NCBI GenBank assembly: GCA_030700225.1
Contig: JAUYJT010000063.1
Coordinates: 1-33,789 of the forward strand
DNA: 33,789 nucleotides
Direction of reading: 5' to 3'
Source of the DNA: Candidatus Nanopelagicales bacterium
Lineage (GTDB): Bacteria; Actinomycetota; Actinomycetes; S36-B12; GCA-2699445
Shown: positions 24,401 to 30,894 of the stretch, piece by piece
How positions within the stretch are numbered: position 1 is the first letter of the stretch
Layout of the letters: the number at the start of each line of letters is the position of its first letter
The notes under the pieces: model-generated
What the model saw: only the letters and a program-made list of their open reading frames with translations
What the model was told of the DNA's origin: nothing
Databases searched by the model: none
Position numbers and translations under genes: made by a program

Positions 24401-24961
24401 TACTTCCCAGTCAACAGTGATGGCAACGACCTGGTCGTCTTCGACCCCGACGGCTCCCAGATCGCGCGCTTCTCATTCCCGCGGCAGCGGCGAGGCCGTC
24501 GGCTATGCATCGCGGACTTCTTCCGCCAGGTCGAGTCGGGAGAAAGAGATGTTCTCGCTTTGACCATCGTGACCATGGGGCGGGTCGCTTCGGAGTCAAC
24601 GGAGCGGCTATTCGACGAGCATTCCTACCGTGACTACCTGGAGTTGCACGGCCTGGGCGTACAACTCACCGAGGCGCTGGCGGAGTTGTGGCACGCGCGG
24701 ATCCGCGCCGAGCTGGGATTCGCTGGTGAGGATGACGGTGATCGTTCAACGCTCATCAGGAAGCAGGGCTACCGCGGGTCGCGCTACTCCTTTGGCTACC
24801 CTGCCTGCCCTGACGTCGAGCAGCAGGCACAGATCGTGAGGCTGCTTGGATCGGAGCGGATTGGTGTGACCTTGTCCGAGGAGTTCCAGTTGCATCCCGA
24901 GCAATCGACTTCGGCGTTGATCGTGCATCATCCAGAGGCCAAGTACTTCAGCGCGACGTGA
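21470..24961 (+). CDS. metH: Cobalamin-dependent methionine synthase
   Basis: A 1163-aa enzyme methylating homocysteine from 5-methyltetrahydrofolate. Domains in order: homocysteine-binding barrel (about 10-305) with zinc ligands C225 (LNCAT), C291 and C292 (GGCCGTTPEH); pterin-binding barrel (about 335-600, SIGERTNANGSKAFREAM); cobalamin cap and Rossmann domain with DVHDIGKN, H741 being the axial cobalt ligand; reactivation domain at the C-terminus (about 910-1163) with YRGSRYSFGYPACPD. GTG 21470 is preferred for its GGAG at a 5-base distance; an ATG at 21401 would add 23 residues without a ribosome site. It follows pgi closely. No cobalamin riboswitch fits in the short gap before it. Confidence 0.95.
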   Translation: MPNEAFLDALRTRVLVADGAMGTMLQAADLTLDDFEGHEGCNEILNATRPDVVAAVHREYFDVGVDCVETNTFGANLANLAEFGISDRITELSLAGARIAREVADTYTAGDGRGRYVLGSVGPGTKLPSLGHVEFAVLRDAYQQESEGLIAGGVDAVLIETVQDLLQAKAAIIGARRAIAAAGVDVPVLVQVTVETTGTMLLGTEIGAALTSLRSLGVAAIGLNCATGPAEMSEHLRYLAANSDIALTCMPNAGLPELTASGAHYPLTAEQLADAHDRFVRDYGVSLVGGCCGTTPEHMRVVVERVAGRPVAARSVSPEPSAASLYQSVPFRQETAYLSIGERTNANGSKAFREAMLAQNWDECVEIARRQILDGAHMLDLCVDYVNRDAVSDMRSIAGRLATASTLPIVLDSTEPRVIEAGLEMLGGRSVVNSVNYEDGDGSGSRINAMMPIIKEHGAAVIALTIDEDGQARTAEWKVRVADRLIGDLVGVWGMAPGDIVVDCLTFPIATGQEETRRDGIETIEAIREVKRRHPEAQTTLGVSNVSFGLSPAARQVLNSVFLNECVEAGLDSAIVATSRILPMARIPADQRDAALDLVYDRREYADDGSLAHDPLAHFLAIFEGVTTSSAVADRAAELAALPLEDRLKRRIVDAERGGLIDDLDQALLTRSALVIVNEILLDGMRKVGELFGSGQMQLPFVLASAEVMKSAVAHLEPHMAQSDGAGKGTIVLATVKGDVHDIGKNLVDIILTNNGYRVVNLGIKQPISAIIEAAEESDADAIGMSGLLVKSTVVMKDNLAELNERSLAARWPVFLGGAALTRAYVEQDLAELYAGDVRYARDAFEGLALMDAVMAVKRGEPDAALPERRQRRVKSVRGEPGSAVADSSGRSDVAGDVPVPEPPFWGVRVIKGVPMAEIVAYLDERATFVGQWGLKPARGSGETFEQLAEEVGRPRLRHWLDRIKTDGLLEPAIVYGYFPVNSDGNDLVVFDPDGSQIARFSFPRQRRGRRLCIADFFRQVESGERDVLALTIVTMGRVASESTERLFDEHSYRDYLELHGLGVQLTEALAELWHARIRAELGFAGEDDGDRSTLIRKQGYRGSRYSFGYPACPDVEQQAQIVRLLGSERIGVTLSEEFQLHPEQSTSALIVHHPEAKYFSAT

Positions 24962-25019
24962 CGCGACGTGAATCGCCGCCGGTTCTCGGGTCGTAGCGGC
25001 GAATTGATCAGTTGGGCCA

Positions 25020-25025
25020 TAGGCT
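25020..25025 (+). promoter_or_regulatory. -10 element of a putative leaderless promoter, rpiA
   Basis: TAGGCT ends 6 bases before the ATG at 25032 and no Shine-Dalgarno precedes that ATG. No good -35 box is seen. Confidence 0.4.
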
Positions 25026-25031
25026 CTGGAC

Positions 25032-25727
25032 ATGTTGTGGGGAAGGCTTGACGAGGCGGCGTGGCCGACGAAGATCAGCAACATCGATGCCAAGAGGGGG
25101 ATCGCCGAACGACTCGCTGGACGGGCGCGGGACGGTGACGTCATAGGCATTGGCTCGGGCAGCACCAGCTACCTGGCGCTGATGGCTCTGCGCGATCGAA
25201 TCAAGTCTGAGGGGCTGCGAGTCATATGCATCCCGACCTCGCATGAGATCGAGACCTACTGCGCCGTGATGGGGCTCGAAGTCACCACTCTCGCAGCCGC
25301 CAGGCCCGATTGGTGCTTTGACGGGGCAGACGAAGTGGACCCCGATAACGACATGATCAAGGGTCGTGGGGGAGCGTTCCTGCGGGAGCAGCTCGTCTTC
25401 GCAGCTGCGGCGCAGCGAGTGATCCTGGTTGACAAGTCCAAGTTCGTCGAGCGTCTGGGACTAACTCACGATCTGCCGCTGGGCGTGGTGCCTGAGGCGG
25501 TGGAACTGGTCCACGACAGGCTGGTCTCGGAGCTGGGCACGGCTCCGACAGTTAGGTCGGCTGGTGGCAAGGACGGGGGAGTGATCACCGAGCAGGGGCA
25601 TTTGATCATGGATCTCGCGTTGGACGGCAGTCGCTCAGCCTCAGACCTAGAGCGCCTGCTGCTGACGACGCCGGGCATCGCGGCGACCGGGCTCTTCGTG
25701 GGCTATGAGTTCGAGATCATCTCGTAG
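25032..25727 (+). CDS. rpiA: Ribose-5-phosphate isomerase A
   Basis: A 231-aa enzyme interconverting ribose 5-phosphate and ribulose 5-phosphate in the non-oxidative pentose phosphate pathway. Family motifs: phosphate loop GIGSGSTSY (39-47), IPTSHE, FDGADEVDP with D97 and D100, K110-GRGGAFLRE with the presumed catalytic E119, then VDKSKFVERLG and TEQGHLIMDLAL. This is the RpiA and not the RpiB fold. It uses the product of gnd, encoded in the same region. Followed after 6 bases by the HAD phosphatase gene, probably co-transcribed. Confidence 0.94.
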   Translation: MLWGRLDEAAWPTKISNIDAKRGIAERLAGRARDGDVIGIGSGSTSYLALMALRDRIKSEGLRVICIPTSHEIETYCAVMGLEVTTLAAARPDWCFDGADEVDPDNDMIKGRGGAFLREQLVFAAAAQRVILVDKSKFVERLGLTHDLPLGVVPEAVELVHDRLVSELGTAPTVRSAGGKDGGVITEQGHLIMDLALDGSRSASDLERLLLTTPGIAATGLFVGYEFEIIS

Positions 25728-25733
25728 CGGGCT

Positions 25734-26417
25734 GTGTCTTCTGTGTGGCCCTTCGAGGGTGTCTTGTTCGACATGGACGGCACGCTTGTGGACACCGAGC
25801 CTGTGTGGCGGGTGGCTGAGGCCGAACTGATGCACGGGTTCGGGGCGGAGTGGACCGCCGAGGACCAGGACCTCGCCATGGGCGGATCGGCGACCCGAGT
25901 CACGCGGTACATGGCGGACAAGATTGCCGCCAGCGGAGGCCAGCGGCCGGATCCGGAGATCCTGGTCGACATGTTCGACCGCGTCATGTTGCGCATGTTC
26001 GCCGAATCGCCCCCGGAACTGAAGCCGGGTACACCCGAACTGCTGGTCCAGGTCGCGTCAAGCGGTCTGCCTATAGCGCTTGTCTCTTCCTCTCCGCGTC
26101 GACTCATGACGGCCATCCTCGACGGGATCGGTGACGACTGGTTCGACGTCACTGTCGCTGCCGAGGACGTGGACCACCACAAACCCGATCCGCTGCCTTA
26201 CTTGCGCGCTGCCGAGCTGCTGGGAGTTGATCCGGCTCGCTGTGTCGTCATCGAGGATTCTCGGCCAGGCGTGGAATCCGCCGTCGCCGCTGGGGCGTTC
26301 GTCATCGCGGTGCAGGAACTGACCGTGATCGCTCCTGGCCCAAGAAGCGTCGTCGTCGACTCGCTGGTTGGGGTGGATCTGGCCCTCATCGCCTCCTGGT
26401 ACAGGGGACCGAGCTAG
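25734..26417 (+). CDS. HAD-family phosphatase (beta-phosphoglucomutase-like)
   Basis: A 227-aa haloacid-dehalogenase-fold hydrolase. Motif I FDMDGTLVD has nucleophile D13 and acid D15; motif II S119 (LVSSSPRR); motif III K150 (DHHKPDP); motif IV E174-D175 (VIEDSRPGVESA). A helical cap lies at about 20-95. The group dephosphorylates small sugar phosphates and similar metabolites; the substrate cannot be read. GTG at 25734 follows the rpiA stop by 6 bases. A HAD gene near metH is common in actinobacteria. Confidence 0.88.
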   Translation: MSSVWPFEGVLFDMDGTLVDTEPVWRVAEAELMHGFGAEWTAEDQDLAMGGSATRVTRYMADKIAASGGQRPDPEILVDMFDRVMLRMFAESPPELKPGTPELLVQVASSGLPIALVSSSPRRLMTAILDGIGDDWFDVTVAAEDVDHHKPDPLPYLRAAELLGVDPARCVVIEDSRPGVESAVAAGAFVIAVQELTVIAPGPRSVVVDSLVGVDLALIASWYRGPS

Positions 26418-26451
26418 CCCGTTCCGGCGTTCGTGCCCGGCCCCCGTCAGC

Positions 26452-26554
26452 GGAAGCGGCCGTTCCCGACAAACGCACCCGTTGCGCAAGGAAACACTCG
26501 TTGCAACGGGCGCGTCTGTACCCTAAAGGGTGCGTTTGTGGGAACGGCCGTTCC
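26452..26554. repeat. Complex intergenic inverted repeat with nested palindromes
   Basis: The outer arms (26452-26480 and 26528-26554) pair over 27 base pairs, the left arm having only two extra Gs. Within the right arm GGAACGGCCGTTCC (26541-26554) is itself a perfect palindrome. A competing pairing joins ACAAACGCACCCGTTGC (26469-26485) with GCAACGGGCGCGTCTGT (26503-26519), 15 of 17 matching. CGTTGCAACG (26499-26508) and ACCCT-AA-AGGGT (26520-26531) are further palindromes. It lies between two convergent genes (HAD and inhibitor-like lipoprotein). A terminator would not need this complexity; a small mobile repeat, a structured RNA or a protein-binding array are the alternatives. Confidence 0.7.
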
Positions 26555-26588
26555 TGCCAGCTGGAGGGAGGATTCGCGTGGCGCTCAG

Positions 26589-27014
26589 TTAGGGGCCGGA
26601 CGTTGCGCCCGTGAAGGCCAGGAGGGGTAGAGCCGCATCCCACCGCGCTGTCTCGCAGCTGTTGGTTCGCTTGAACTTGGTGTCGACTTGCTTACCGTTC
26701 CATGTCCCCGTGACAGTCGCTGTTTGTGCCCCGCTGAAGACAGCGGCGCAGATCGTCTCGGGGTCCACCGGCTGGAACGGGTCATCGCCGTCGACGGTTG
26801 CTTCAGCCAGGAACTCACAGGCCTCGCTCGGGTTCGGATGGGTTCCATCGGGGGGATCGCATTGCAGGGTCCAGGAACTCTGACCGCCATCGTCAACAAC
26901 GATGGACAGGCTCGCGACTCGGGGCGGACTCGTGGCGGTTTGGTCTGATGAGGCGCAGCCGACCGCGAGGACGGCAACTGACATGACGGCTAATGCCGTC
27001 CCGAAGTGACGCAT
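26589..27014 (-). CDS. Subtilisin-inhibitor-like (SSI family) lipoprotein
   Basis: A 141-aa secreted protein with signal peptide ending AVLAVGC (C20, a weak lipobox). The mature part matches the Streptomyces subtilisin inhibitor domain: LQCDPPDGTHPNPSEACEFL, then DPETICAAVFSGAQTATVTG, TWNGKQVDTKFKRTNSCE and a phenylalanine near the end. The four mature cysteines fit the two disulfides of the family. The usual reactive-site loop, around the third cysteine, is altered (CAAVFSG), so inhibition of a protease is a guess. ATG 27014 is preceded by TAACCT with 6 bases between, as for a leaderless message. Confidence 0.75.
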   Translation of the reverse strand: MRHFGTALAVMSVAVLAVGCASSDQTATSPPRVASLSIVVDDGGQSSWTLQCDPPDGTHPNPSEACEFLAEATVDGDDPFQPVDPETICAAVFSGAQTATVTGTWNGKQVDTKFKRTNSCETARWDAALPLLAFTGATSGP

Positions 27015-27020
27015 GACTCC

Positions 27021-27026
27021 AGGTTA
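27021..27026 (-). promoter_or_regulatory. -10 element of a putative leaderless promoter, SSI-like lipoprotein
   Basis: TAACCT on the minus strand ends 6 bases before the ATG at 27014. A GGAG lies only 2 bases from that ATG, too close to serve as a normal ribosome site. Confidence 0.35.
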
Positions 27027-27052
27027 TCCCCGACCGGGGCCACTAGCGTCGC

Positions 27053-27817
27053 TCAGACCGCCTGTACGCTCTCGAGGCCGATCATTCGCTGGACGATCGT
27101 GTCCGCCGTTGGATCGCTCATCTCGTCCACAATGTGGCCGTCGGCGAGGAACAGTATCCGATCGGCGTATGAAGCGGCGCCCGGATCGTGAGTCACCACG
27201 ACGATGGTTTGCCCGAACTCGTCGACTCCGCGCCTGAGGAAAGCGAGCACTTCAGCGCTAGCTTTGGAGTCCAGGTTGCCCGTGGGTTCATCAGCGAAGA
27301 TGACCGCTGGACGTGACGCCAGTGCCCTGGCACAGGCCACGCGCTGTCGCTGGCCGCCAGACAACTCCGACGGCTTGTGGTTCAGCCGGTCGCCGAGGCC
27401 AACTGCGGCGATGACTGTGTCGAGCCACGCGTCATCGGCGGTTCGTCCAGCTAGGTCGAGCGGCAAGGTGATGTTCTCCAGCGCTGTCAGAGTCGGTATC
27501 AGGTTGAACATCTGGAACACGAATCCGACGGACTCGCGGCGCAGCCGGGTCAGTTTCGCGTCGGACAGCTCAGATAGCTCCACGTCGCGGATGAACACGC
27601 TGCCTTCGGTGACCGAGTCCAACCCGGCCAGACAGTGCAGGAGCGTTGACTTGCCAGACCCGGATGGTCCCATCACAGCTGTGAGCTGGGCGGTCTCGAT
27701 GTCGCAGTCGACCGCGTCGAGGGCGACAACGCGGGTGTCTCCTTCGCCATAGATCTTGGTCAGCCCGCGCGCGCGCACGGCGGATCGTTCCACGGTCGCG
27801 GTTTCGGGGCGGTCCAT
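27053..27817 (-). CDS. ABC transporter ATP-binding protein (LolD/MacB type)
   Basis: A 254-aa ATPase with Walker A GPSGSGKST (50-58), Q-loop VFQMFNLIPTLTALEN, signature LSGGQRQRV, Walker B VIFADEPTGNLDS and switch histidine VVVTHD. The Q-loop text and the GNLDSK sequence place it with the LolD/MacB/FtsE-like group that works with FtsX-fold permeases. No permease gene is adjacent: recB-like lies upstream (2 bases from its stop to this ATG) and a lipoprotein gene downstream. ATG 27817 is chosen because the longer frame runs into the recB-like gene. Confidence 0.9.
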   Translation of the reverse strand: MDRPETATVERSAVRARGLTKIYGEGDTRVVALDAVDCDIETAQLTAVMGPSGSGKSTLLHCLAGLDSVTEGSVFIRDVELSELSDAKLTRLRRESVGFVFQMFNLIPTLTALENITLPLDLAGRTADDAWLDTVIAAVGLGDRLNHKPSELSGGQRQRVACARALASRPAVIFADEPTGNLDSKASAEVLAFLRRGVDEFGQTIVVVTHDPGAASYADRILFLADGHIVDEMSDPTADTIVQRMIGLESVQAV

Positions 27818-27819
27818 CG

Positions 27820-28740
27820 TCACAGTGTCACCCCTAACGCGGTGTGCTCGCTGCCCGAACTCCCAGGGAGCGGCGGCGCGATTCCATCCCACGCCGGGCA
27901 AAGGCTCTTGTGGTGGCACCAATCGCATAGCCGCGACGGTTTGGGGCGCCAGAGCCCGGCTTTCGCGGCGTTGTCAATGGCGCTCCACAGCGCCTCCACT
28001 TTCCGCTGGGTGGCCAGGAGTTCTGGTTCGGTTGGCTCAATCGCGATCGATTCCGCGCTCGCTAGGTACATCAGCTGCAACCGCGCCGGGACTTGCCCGA
28101 ATTCCCGCCAGACGACTAGCCCGTAGAAGCGCATCTGGAACAACGCCTTTGTCTCCCAGCCCTGGCCAGGTGCGCGCCCGGTCTTGTAGTCGACGACCCG
28201 CAAAGCCCCCGACGACGACCGGTCGAGGCGATCTATGATCCCCCTGAGCACAAGCCCGCTGTCGAGCGTCGTTGAGACCGACAGCTCCCGCTCCGCGGGT
28301 TCAAGACGGTTCGGGTCTTCGATCTCGAAGTAGTGCGGCAGAATGGCTCCCGCGTCCTCCAGGAACCGGGCGACCCGTTCTTGGGCTGGCTCGCTTTCGG
28401 ATGAGTCCGCGAGCCAGCGTTCCCAAGCGCTCTCATCGGCGAAGAGGAGACCCGGAAGCTCGGGGCGCTCCCGCGAGATCGACTCCCAGCTCGTCGCGAT
28501 CAGAGATTGAGCCGCCGCTAGGGTTCTGCCTCCCGCCGGGAGGTCGAACAGGCGCTCCATAACTAGGTGCAGCAGGGTTCCGCGCACGGCGTCCTCGCCC
28601 GGAGGCTCTGGAATACGGTCGATGGAACGAAACCGGTACAGCAGAGGGCAGGACATGAAGTCACCGGCCCGCGAAGGGGACAACGAACTGGGGGGGCGGG
28701 GCCCCAGTGACCGGCCCGTCGCGGCGGTTGTTGAAGACAT
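27820..28740 (-). CDS. RecB-family (PD-(D/E)XK, Cas4-like) exonuclease
   Basis: A 306-aa nuclease of the group encoded near arc in actinobacteria (Rv2119-like). The PD-(D/E)XK core shows H58 (GTLLHLVMERLF), D170 (GIIDRLD), D184 and K186 (VVDYKTG), and QMRFYGLVVW. Four cysteines, C31 (SCPLLYRFR) and C272, C275, C281 (CDWCHHKSLC), should hold an iron-sulfur cluster as in Cas4 and AddB. A role in DNA repair is likely; no CRISPR genes are near. TAGCGT ends 6 bases before the ATG, fitting a leaderless start. It is divergent from the M50 protease and is followed by the ABC ATPase. Confidence 0.88.
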   Translation of the reverse strand: MSSTTAATGRSLGPRPPSSLSPSRAGDFMSCPLLYRFRSIDRIPEPPGEDAVRGTLLHLVMERLFDLPAGGRTLAAAQSLIATSWESISRERPELPGLLFADESAWERWLADSSESEPAQERVARFLEDAGAILPHYFEIEDPNRLEPAERELSVSTTLDSGLVLRGIIDRLDRSSSGALRVVDYKTGRAPGQGWETKALFQMRFYGLVVWREFGQVPARLQLMYLASAESIAIEPTEPELLATQRKVEALWSAIDNAAKAGLWRPKPSRLCDWCHHKSLCPAWDGIAPPLPGSSGSEHTALGVTL

Positions 28741-28746
28741 GGCAAC

Positions 28747-28801
28747 ACGCTATCTCCCACGTCCGACAGCGGCTTGGGCCCGTCGCCGAGGCCCATACAG
28801 T
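28747..28801. promoter_or_regulatory. Divergent leaderless promoters, recB-like and M50 protease genes
   Basis: On the minus strand TAGCGT (28752-28747) ends 6 bases before the recB-like ATG at 28740. On the plus strand TTGGGC (28774-28779) and TACAGT (28796-28801) are 16 bases apart, and TACAGT ends 6 bases before the GTG at 28808. The two promoters share 67 bases between the start codons. Confidence 0.45.
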
Positions 28802-28807
28802 AGAAGG

Positions 28808-29932
28808 GTGACGATCCTGGGCGCTTCGCCGACGGCCAAGCCGGGGGGGCCAGCGTTCAACATGCTGGGATTCCGTGTGGCGATTCCCTGGAACACGCTG
28901 ATAGGGATCCTGATCATCGCCGTTCTTTGGTACCCGGAGTTCTCCCGGCGATACGGGGGCGTTGGTCAGTGGCTGCTGGCTGTGGCATTCGCGCTGCTAC
29001 TAGTTGGGTCCATCCTGCTTCACGAGTTGGCGCATGCCCTGACAGCGAGAGCCATGGGCTACCCGGTGACCGGAGTGACGTTGTGGGCGCTGGGGGGTTT
29101 CACGACGTTCAAGACGGGCAGGAACCACGGCCCTGGGCGTGCGGCGACCATCGCCGCGGCCGGACCGGGCGCAACCTTGTCCATCGCGGTTCTCGCGGGC
29201 GCGGCAGCGTCGGCGCTTCCGCATGGGACCTTCGCAAACGAGATCCTTGCCGCCCTGTCCTCGGCTAACGCGGTGATAGGCGTGTTCAACCTGTTGCCAG
29301 GCAGCCCGTTGGATGGCGGAGCCATCGTTGAGTCCATCGTCTGGGCCTTCACGGGATCAATGGCGCGTGGGCAGCTCGTCGCAGCGTGGATCGGCAGAGT
29401 CCTGGCCGTGATCGTAGGCGCTTCGCCCTTCGTCGTCGCCGCGGCCGTGGGTGGTCAGCCGTCGCTGTCGCTCTTGCTGATCGCTCTGGTGTTGGCCGTC
29501 CTGCTTTGGACCGGCGCTTCGGCTTCGTTGGCTGCCGCCCGTTCCTCGGAGCGACTCAGGTCGGTTCCAGCGGCAAGCCTCGCGCAGCCCGTGGCCGCCG
29601 TTTCGTCCGACGCTACGGTCGCCATGTCACTGGCCCAGCAGCGCGAAGGCGTTGTCCAGGTAGTCATCGGATACGAGGGCGTGCCGCTTGGCATCGTGCG
29701 AACCGAAGCCGCAGCAGCTGTCCCGGCGCAAGAGCGGGACCGTCTCGGCGTCCTGGCGGTTTGCGTGAGCCTGACTGACCTTCCCCTGGTCGAGGCCGGG
29801 GGGACAGCGTGGGATGTGCTGACCGCCTGCCAGGAGAGTGACGCGCGTTTCGTTGGACTCCGCGATGAGCGCAGCGGGCAGGTTCTGGGTGTGGTTGACA
29901 CCGACGCGATGTTCGTAACGATGGGGCAATGA
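28808..29932 (+). CDS. M50 (site-2-type) membrane protease with CBS domains
   Basis: A 374-aa intramembrane metalloprotease. The zinc site is HELAH with H72, E73, H76 in a hydrophobic helix; the third ligand is D169 in NLLPGSPLDGG. About six hydrophobic segments precede a C-terminal pair of CBS-like segments (about 250-374) that could bind an adenine nucleotide. This is the SpoIVFB/Rv-type family near arc in actinobacteria. The substrate, perhaps an anti-sigma factor, is unknown. GTG 28808 is chosen since it sits 6 bases after TACAGT; the frame extends to 28622 but overlaps the recB-like gene. The stop overlaps the trmI start. Confidence 0.85.
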   Translation: MTILGASPTAKPGGPAFNMLGFRVAIPWNTLIGILIIAVLWYPEFSRRYGGVGQWLLAVAFALLLVGSILLHELAHALTARAMGYPVTGVTLWALGGFTTFKTGRNHGPGRAATIAAAGPGATLSIAVLAGAAASALPHGTFANEILAALSSANAVIGVFNLLPGSPLDGGAIVESIVWAFTGSMARGQLVAAWIGRVLAVIVGASPFVVAAAVGGQPSLSLLLIALVLAVLLWTGASASLAAARSSERLRSVPAASLAQPVAAVSSDATVAMSLAQQREGVVQVVIGYEGVPLGIVRTEAAAAVPAQERDRLGVLAVCVSLTDLPLVEAGGTAWDVLTACQESDARFVGLRDERSGQVLGVVDTDAMFVTMGQ

Positions 29933-30819
29933 TGCCGACCAGCCGCGGAGGCATCGGCGAGGTGTTGCGGCCAGGCGACGTCGTGCAGCTCACCGACCCG
30001 AAGGGTCGGCATCAAACGATCACACTCGACCCTGACGGGGTTCTCCACACGCACAAGGGCGCCTTGCCTCACGCCGAGATGATCGGTCAGTCCGAAGGAA
30101 TCGTCGTCACAACCAGCGGAGGGGCGGCCTACCTGGTCCTGAGGCCGATTCTGGAGGACTACGTGCTGGCGATGGGCCGCAAAGCAGCCATCGTGTACCC
30201 CAAGGACGCCTTCGCGATCGTGGGTCTTGCTGGAGTCGGGCCCGGGTCACGCGTCCTGGAAGCTGGAGCCGGGTCAGGTGGGTTGACCTGCTTCCTGCTC
30301 AACGCGGTCGGACCAACCGGCGAGGTGTACTCATACGAGGCCAGGCCCGAGTTCGCCGAAGTCGCCGAGCGCAACGTCACCAGATGGTTCTCTGGCCGAC
30401 CGGACAACTGGCGGCTGGTCGCCGAACCGTTGCCTGAGGATCCCGAACCCCGCCAACTCGATGCCGTCGTGCTGGACATGCTCGCCCCCTGGGAGTGCCT
30501 TGAGGCAGCCGAGGCATGCCTGGCACCGGGTGGTCGGCTCGTATCTTACGTGGCGACAACCACTCAAATGTCGATGCTCGTGGAGTCCCTTAGAGTGCGC
30601 GGAAAGTGGACCGAACCGCGGGCGACTGAGTCGCTCCTTCGCACCTGGCATCTGGAGGGATTGGCTGTGCGGCCCGATCACCGGATGGTGGCGCACACCG
30701 CGTTCCTCGTGTCCACCAGGCGGCTCGCTGACGGAACCAGACCGCTCGCGCGCCGCCGCAGGCCCGCTCCAGGTGCCTACGGGCCGGACTATTCAGGCCC
30801 TCGCCCAGAACTACCGTAA
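29929..30819 (+). CDS. trmI: tRNA (adenine-58-N1)-methyltransferase
   Basis: A 296-aa class I SAM-dependent enzyme making m1A58 in the tRNA T-loop. An N-terminal beta-rich domain (about 1-75) precedes the Rossmann methyltransferase: motif I VLEAGAGSGGLT (109-120), YEARPEFAEVAERN, and motif IV VVLDMLAPWE, the characteristic aspartate of this family. A C-terminal RPDHRMVAHTAFL stretch fits Rv2118c. Its ATG overlaps the stop of the M50 protease gene (ATGA), so the two are coupled. A basic, proline-rich tail (RRRRPAPG) is slightly longer than usual. Confidence 0.93.
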   Translation: MMPTSRGGIGEVLRPGDVVQLTDPKGRHQTITLDPDGVLHTHKGALPHAEMIGQSEGIVVTTSGGAAYLVLRPILEDYVLAMGRKAAIVYPKDAFAIVGLAGVGPGSRVLEAGAGSGGLTCFLLNAVGPTGEVYSYEARPEFAEVAERNVTRWFSGRPDNWRLVAEPLPEDPEPRQLDAVVLDMLAPWECLEAAEACLAPGGRLVSYVATTTQMSMLVESLRVRGKWTEPRATESLLRTWHLEGLAVRPDHRMVAHTAFLVSTRRLADGTRPLARRRRPAPGAYGPDYSGPRPELP

Positions 30820-30838
30820 GTAGTTGGATGGGTTTTTT
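30809..30838 (+). terminator. Probable terminator after trmI
   Basis: AACTAC-CGTAA-GTAGTT (30809-30825) is a perfect 6-bp hairpin that includes the trmI stop codon, and a run of six Ts follows at 30833-30838. The T-run is 7 bases away from the stem, so termination may be partial. Confidence 0.45.
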
Positions 30839-30849
30839 CAGTGATTCGG

Positions 30850-30876
30850 TTGCGACCTGCGGGGAGCCGCTAGGGT
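30850..30876 (+). promoter_or_regulatory. Putative arc promoter
   Basis: TTGCGA (30850-30855) and TAGGGT (30871-30876) are 15 bases apart, a short spacer. The strong ribosome site AGGAGG lies at 30883-30888. Confidence 0.3.
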
Positions 30877-30894
30877 CAGATCAGGAGGTGGATG

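Noticed and set aside
28622-28807. N-terminal extension of the M50 protease to 28622
   Set aside because: It overlaps the start of the divergent nuclease gene and has no ribosome site; GTG 28808 is placed right for a leaderless start.
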